A stretch of 64,000 bases of DNA, from assembly GCF_949628215.1 (NCBI RefSeq), contig NC_134282.1, positions 19,758,723-19,822,722 of the forward strand, read 5' to 3'. The position numbers and the translations under genes are program-made. Source of the DNA: Phalacrocorax aristotelis. Lineage: Eukaryota; Chordata; Aves; Suliformes; Phalacrocoracidae. The notes under the pieces are model-generated. The model did no database searches, was not told where the DNA came from, and was given only the letters and a program-made list of their open reading frames with translations. Position 1 is the stretch's first letter; each line of letters starts with the position of its first letter. This document shows positions 58,874 through 64,000 of this stretch, in pieces.

Positions 58874-58890
58874 CTAGATACTGTTTTATC

Positions 58891-61800
58891 TGCTCTAGTG
58901 TTTTTGGGGTGTTTTGTTTTCTTGGTAAGCTGTCTCAAATATCTTAAATTGTCCCACCAGGTTTCTTTGATGTTTCCATTGTGTGTAATTGAGAATGGCT
59001 GTGGATCACCATAGCCTAAGAATAAAGTCAAGTGTAATTAGGTGTGGTAGGGGGTATGCTTCCTTTAATTATTTCACTAAAGCTCTTGTTTCAGTTTTCT
59101 GGAGAACCTTCAGGATACAGCCCTCCTTTCACTTAAGGTGGTGGAAGAGTTCACAGCAAGTGAAATTACTGGAAGCCACAGCAAGACTTCAACATAAAAT
59201 AGCCCAGATGATTGTCTGGAAATCAGTAGAAGAGGAAGGATGAGGAAGAATTCTTCTGCGGCTCTCCTGTGCTCCACTCTGGTTCTATGCAGATGGAAAT
59301 TTTTTTGTGCATACCATTTGCAGGGCCTTAATTCTTTTTGGGACTGGAAAAATACTGAGATCATTGATTTCCGAGTAAAATGTTGTTAAAGTGATAATTG
59401 AACTTGAAGCCATGTCAGGTCCCTGTTGGTCCCTCCTCCTGCGTCTGCGAAGCAGCTCCATGGACCAGTGCACGTTCAACAGGATTCTTGTTATCAGTAA
59501 AAGGCAGGCACTGAAAACACCACCTCTCCCCCCCAAGGAAGGCTGTCTCAAAGAAGGGGTTGCTTTCCCCTGAGATGTTTACGATGTCTCGGGTTCGGCT
59601 GTGTTTAATGCAACGTCCTCTTCTGACTGCAGTATAGATGAAGGGGCTATTGCACAGCTATTTTTCACCTCTCCTTTTGCTGGAGGCTTACCATACCCTT
59701 AGATCTGCTGGTATTATTGCACATATATAACCACTTTGACCCTGTCAAGTCAAAATATTCACTTAAGAAAGGACTTGCAGTTTAAGAATACTTAAATCAT
59801 TCCAGATCACTGGGAGCAATTGCATGAGAGGTGATGCTGGCAGATTTGAGGATGTTGCTGCATGATGAGGCTGCAGCCTGAGAAGGACCTGTGGCTGCCC
59901 AGGGTGCTGCCTTTGGAAATCTTGGCCTTTGCTGACAGAACAGTCTCCTCCCAGAGAGGCTGACACCAGTCAGTAGAAGACACGAGGCTTTGCTGCTTAT
60001 TTATGTAGGAAGGGGCAAATCAGTCTGCAGTAGCTTGCTTATTACTCTTGATAAGCATTGGTGTGTATTTTTCCAAAGAACCATTAATATCTAAGAAGGC
60101 AGCACTTGCTTTCAAATGAAAGCCACATGTACCAGACCACTATTTAAAGTTACCCATTCTCATTTTATCTTAAGATCCTTTTTTTTTTTTTTTAAAAAGG
60201 GTTTAGTTGCAATGAAAACCTACGTATGTTCTGAAGTAAAAATATAAAAACAACTCACCCCCAATCCCTTTGCCCACAGCCTTCTCCACATTAATGAATT
60301 AACATAAATGTTAACTGTGCTGATTTGGTTGCTAAATATTAGCCTGTGTTGATGTTGAAGTGCCTTAGATAGGACAGTATTTTATGGCCATTGTGCTTTG
60401 CATTGTTTCAGATAATTTGCATGCTCCAGCAACTACTGAAATAATATGTGTATAGGTACTGGAAGCTACCGTTACAATTTAAAAGGCGTTAGTGAGCACA
60501 TTTAATCCTGGTAGAAGATAGACCTATGAGTGAATTTTGTTCATAAAATACAAATTTTTAAAAATTGTAGGAATTGACATGACAGAAGGGAAGGGCGTGG
60601 GGAGGGTAGTGCTGATCTGGTGGGTTTCCATTCATGTTAAAAGTAACATACGGGCAGAGAAACAGTGTGTTAGTGATGTTAATACTCACTGTTTTTATGT
60701 AAATCATTATTTTTCTCCTAGGAAAATTAAACATGCCTGTTTAGCAAATGTTTTTAAAAGGCTTTTGAAGCAAAATGCATTCATAACCAAACCTGAAACT
60801 CTTGATTCTTTTCTTGCATAGATTTTTATTCCTATAAATTGCAAACTTAAATAAATAGACCATTATGAATTGAACACTTCTAAATTAAAGCATAAAAGCC
60901 TCAAAAATATGGTACTGTACTATCTAATCCTTTTATGAATTCTTTTGTTCTATCTGCTACAGAACAGATTATAATTTCTTCGAGTTTGAAAATCAGCAAA
61001 TGGGATCACTCCTGTATCAGCTAGTGAAACTCGAATGCTCAGTAGTTTATTTTGCTTTGAATTTTTTTCAAGTGGAAGTTTCTGGTTATTGCTTGAGTTT
61101 CTTTCTGGCTCCATTACTGGGACAGCTTCAGTTTTCAAAAACTCTGTACTGAATGCATTTATTAGTGCTATTGTTTGAAAATGAATGGGGTTGGAAAAAC
61201 CATTTGAAGCAGTCTCCAGGAGCACAAGCAACACTTACACACTTGGGTTTTTGCAAAGATTGCTGTGTTCAAGCTCAATTTGATGCTGAGTTGGCATGTA
61301 TGTTGTGGAACTCTAAATAAATTTTTGTCCTTCTAGTCTTTGATATTAATCTCTTTAATTAGTATTTTAAATGTCATACGTCTCCTGTGGTGTTTATTAG
61401 GGTTTTTTTTTTTTCCAGCCAAAGTACTAATTCAGAGAGCAAAAAGGAAACGCAAGCCCTGTTTATAAGCATATTCTAGTGTTGTAGCCGTACTTTCTGC
61501 ATATTTAAGAATTAAGCATCCGTGTCCATCTTGCTAGCAGCTGACTTTTAGCTGAAGCTGCTATTCATGCCCTCTATTACATTCAAGGGCTGCGTAATGA
61601 GTAGTATGTGCTTAAATGGGTCCTATCAACTTAGCCTGTGCCATATTTCAGTTACGTAACTCTATGCTGCAGCAACAGAGTAACGCAGCAGTATGAACAG
61701 CCTTCACATTTGCTTTTGAAATGATGAGCTGAAGCTAGTACTTGGTAGCAGCTTAAGTACAGCATGTTAACTGTTAATTGAATCAATCTGGAGAGCTGTT

Positions 61801-64000
61801 TGAGTGCTTTGTTCTGCAACTTAATTCACCTAAGCTAGATTAATTTGAAGAAGCAACACTGAAAATAATGAAGTTAGGGTGACTCTTTTGCCCATCTCTT
61901 GTGTGGCCTTCAACCCATCTTTGGGTGCAGCCGATGTTGTTTTGGTTTTTGGGGGGTTTTTCAGGCTGCAAGGCTTGAGGCTAGTTCACTGGTGTAAAAT
62001 GACAGCATCCACCCTTGTCCAGTTGACCTTGTATTTATCTGCCTATTAGTAACTTTATTAAGCTGTGACTTTGAAGATGCCAAAAATAAGTTATAAACTT
62101 ATCAGATGCCTGTATGAAATTCTTCAGGCTGTAAGATGGAGGATGGAAAAGAGTGGAAGTGGAAAAAAATCAGGACTTTCAGCTTGTAGAAAAGCTCTTC
62201 CTTTTTTGTCTTTGTACCTCTAAGGAGATGCTATTCTCAAAAAGATGAAATAAGGAATCTGGGATGGGAAGACCCATGATCTGTCATGCTTCTTTCCAAA
62301 TGTATGGTCCGAAAGAATGTTTATATGTAATAGGAAAAGGTGGAGGCTAATCAATGACTACTTGAAAAAGCAGGTGTTATTCTAACTTCTATATTTAAAT
62401 ACTTTCAGGTTGGAAGTTTTGTACTCTACATTTGGGCTAGCAGTAATGGGATAATCAAATGTTAATGTATGACTGCAGTGAGTAGGCTCAGACGTTACAG
62501 GAAACGACCCAAGATCTCTATACTGTAAGACAGAGTAAAGATGGGTGTAAGGCCTCTTGGAGGGAGGGGGAACTCAACAGCTTGTGCCTCGCAAAGCTCA
62601 CTGGGAATGTGTTTTCTGTAAAAGGTTCTGTGCCAATCTGAACTGATCTGAATTGGTAGATGGTTTAAAAACGGGTACTTTGCATTACACAAGGACCATG
62701 GAAAAGTAACTTCTGAGAAATCCCCCTAACGCTGCACAAGCTATAGAAAGGCTCTGTTTGCTGGGTATCCCTCTGGCTGCAAGGATCCCCAAAACTCCCA
62801 TTTCTGCTGTATTAGGATACTTGACAGATTTGGAGGTGGACAGTAAGAGAATAAAATAAAACTTATGTGCCTTCTGCAGATTAAACCAATTGAATACATC
62901 TCAGAGAAATCAAGTTATCTGTAGGCAGATAAACTAAACTATATTGAATCAGAACAACAGGAAGAGGAGTTATTCTCTGTTATGGTTTGAAAAAATGGTT
63001 GTACTTTTTCAACTACTCTTAGACCCTGCTTCTATCTATAGAAATTGAAGCGCTGATTATGTGGAGGAGAGAGACCTGGCTGGAGAACTCACCTACTATG
63101 TTTACAGAGTGTACAGTGTCACAAGCAAAACCATGAAAACAGCAATGCTGCTACAGATTTGATAAAAAATTAAAAATACCAGATAATGTCTGTGGTATTT
63201 TTGCCAGTAATTTTTGAAAAGTTCTCCCTTACAGCTCTGATCCTGTCTTCCAAAGACTTGTGGCATTACAGTGTACTGTATGCGGCAGTTCACAGTCTGC
63301 CTCTCTTGTATACTTTTATTTTTTAATTTCAAAATTATGGTTTGTCTGTTTGATGTCGTGATTGACCCTTCCTGGTATGGAAGCAGGGCTGAAAGTCCCT
63401 CCTGCTGTGCATAGCTGTGCTGTACAGGCCCTGGGGGCGGCAGCGGGGAGACTCTTCTCTGGGGCCTTCCAACTAGGAAGTGATAGCTCCTGTCGCTTGT
63501 TCTCTTGTTTGTTTGGGTTTTTGTTTTAATAACTAATTATTAATTAGAGTGAATAAAATTTCAGTTATGCCATGAATTATTTATTGTCAATAAAATACAA
63601 TAAAACTGAAATGTCAGGAGGTTTCTCCTCAGTTTATTGTGGTCAGTCGTGCTGCCCTGTTAGGTTTCCTCACCACAGTGGTAGTGCTCTGTTTTTCCAC
63701 TTTTTTGAACATTAACTGAAAGAAGAAATTATAATTTTAACCATTTATCAATTTACTGCTTCACCTCCAGCTGGTGAATTTAGAACAGCATTTCATTTTT
63801 CTTTAAACTGTTGTTTGGAACGTTGATTAAGGCAGGAGGTGAGAACAACAATAAAATTTCTCACGTACCCTGATTCTCTCTGCAGTCAGCTGAGCTGGGG
63901 GCAAGGCAGAGTTGTCATTGTGTTTTTTCCTCAGGCAATATTTTCTGGAATCAACAACAGGTCGTTGGCTTGTCTTTTTAAAAAGCTGATGGAAATAAGG
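58891..64000. other. 3' flanking intergenic DNA, no gene seen
   Basis: AT-rich DNA without supported exons. It includes a T15 run at 60179-60193, a T/G tract at 61937-61961, and a near-palindrome CTAATTA-T-TAATTAG at 63533-63547. Short minus-strand frames (59110-59364, 60950-61234) have no recognisable domain. In mammals the region 3' of IRS1 is gene-poor, so an empty flank fits. Confidence 0.6.
59021..59026 (+). terminator. Possible second poly(A) signal AATAAA
   Basis: AATAAA 150 bases after the main signal, followed by ggtgtggtagggggt at 59041-59055, a G/T-rich element. It could produce a slightly longer IRS1 3'UTR. Use is not shown. Confidence 0.35.

Larger units (their letters stand above)
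57830..58890 (+). other. IRS1: IRS1 exon 2, 3'UTR only
   Basis: The exon starts after the acceptor cag at 57827-57829 and runs to a cleavage site about 20 bases after AATAAA at 58868-58873. It has no coding role. From memory, several blocks match the human IRS1 3' exon: the first roughly 70 bases (ctcagcaaatcc... taactcatgggta), the tagctggccaca and atgtgcccaccac blocks near 58110-58145, the block at 58221-58350, and the last segment (gtttgtaaattctggaaat) before poly(A). These blocks fix the exon identity. Predicted mRNA 3'UTR is about 1.08 kb including the 23 bases in exon 1. A CTC/CCT repeat at 57920-57950 looks lineage-specific. Confidence 0.85.

Noticed and set aside
1..64000. Endogenous retrovirus, tRNA, rRNA or CRISPR array
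   Set aside because: No LTR pairs, gag/pol/env-like frames, tRNA A/B-box pairs, rRNA blocks or regularly spaced repeats were seen by reading.

Overview
This window is sauropsid DNA, most likely from a bird. It holds one large protein-coding gene, insulin receptor substrate 1 (IRS1), on the + strand, together with its promoter, a very long intron in the 3' untranslated region (UTR), and the flanks. The organism call rests on three things: CR1 LINE fragments with the 3'-end style and ORF2-tail sequence seen in birds, an IRS1 protein clearly orthologous to mammalian IRS1 but with its own insertions, and an absence of mammalian Alu/B1/L1-type elements. No second protein-coding gene, tRNA, rRNA, CRISPR array or intact mobile element could be supported.

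Layout. Positions 1-3780 are upstream flank: a CR1 3' end cut by the window edge, a second CR1 fragment whose reading frame still encodes the end of ORF2, and otherwise AT-rich DNA. Positions 3780-5300 are a CpG island with a TATA-like box, CCAAT, GC boxes, an E-box and a 48-base pure purine tract. The 5' leader, roughly 4230-5570, is unusual: it holds five ATG-initiated upstream ORFs of 76, 39, 52, 36 and 22 codons, plus a U-tract/G-run block that could form a G-quadruplex. The whole IRS1 coding sequence (5571-9185, 1204 aa) lies in one exon, with PH, PTB and a long tail of YxxM and related tyrosine docking motifs.

Twenty-three bases after the stop codon there is a GTGAGC splice donor. The matching acceptor is at 57829, so a 48.6 kb intron separates the stop codon from a 3'UTR-only second exon (57830 to about 58890). 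That exon matches, from memory, the human IRS1 terminal 3'UTR and carries seed matches for miR-126, miR-96 and miR-128/27. The intron holds an old CR1/L3-like LINE fragment, many T/G low-complexity tracts mostly on the transcribed-strand sense, a C20 run, a hairpin with two E-boxes, and one antisense open frame with protein-like composition. Positions 58891-64000 are non-coding 3' flank.

How it works together: the gene encodes the main cytoplasmic docking adaptor of the insulin and IGF1 receptors. The sequence suggests tight post-transcriptional control through uORFs and structure in the 5' leader, and conserved blocks and microRNA sites in the spliced 3' exon. The uORF-rich leader is the best candidate here for under-described biology. 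I found no evidence for a wholly new multi-gene system.
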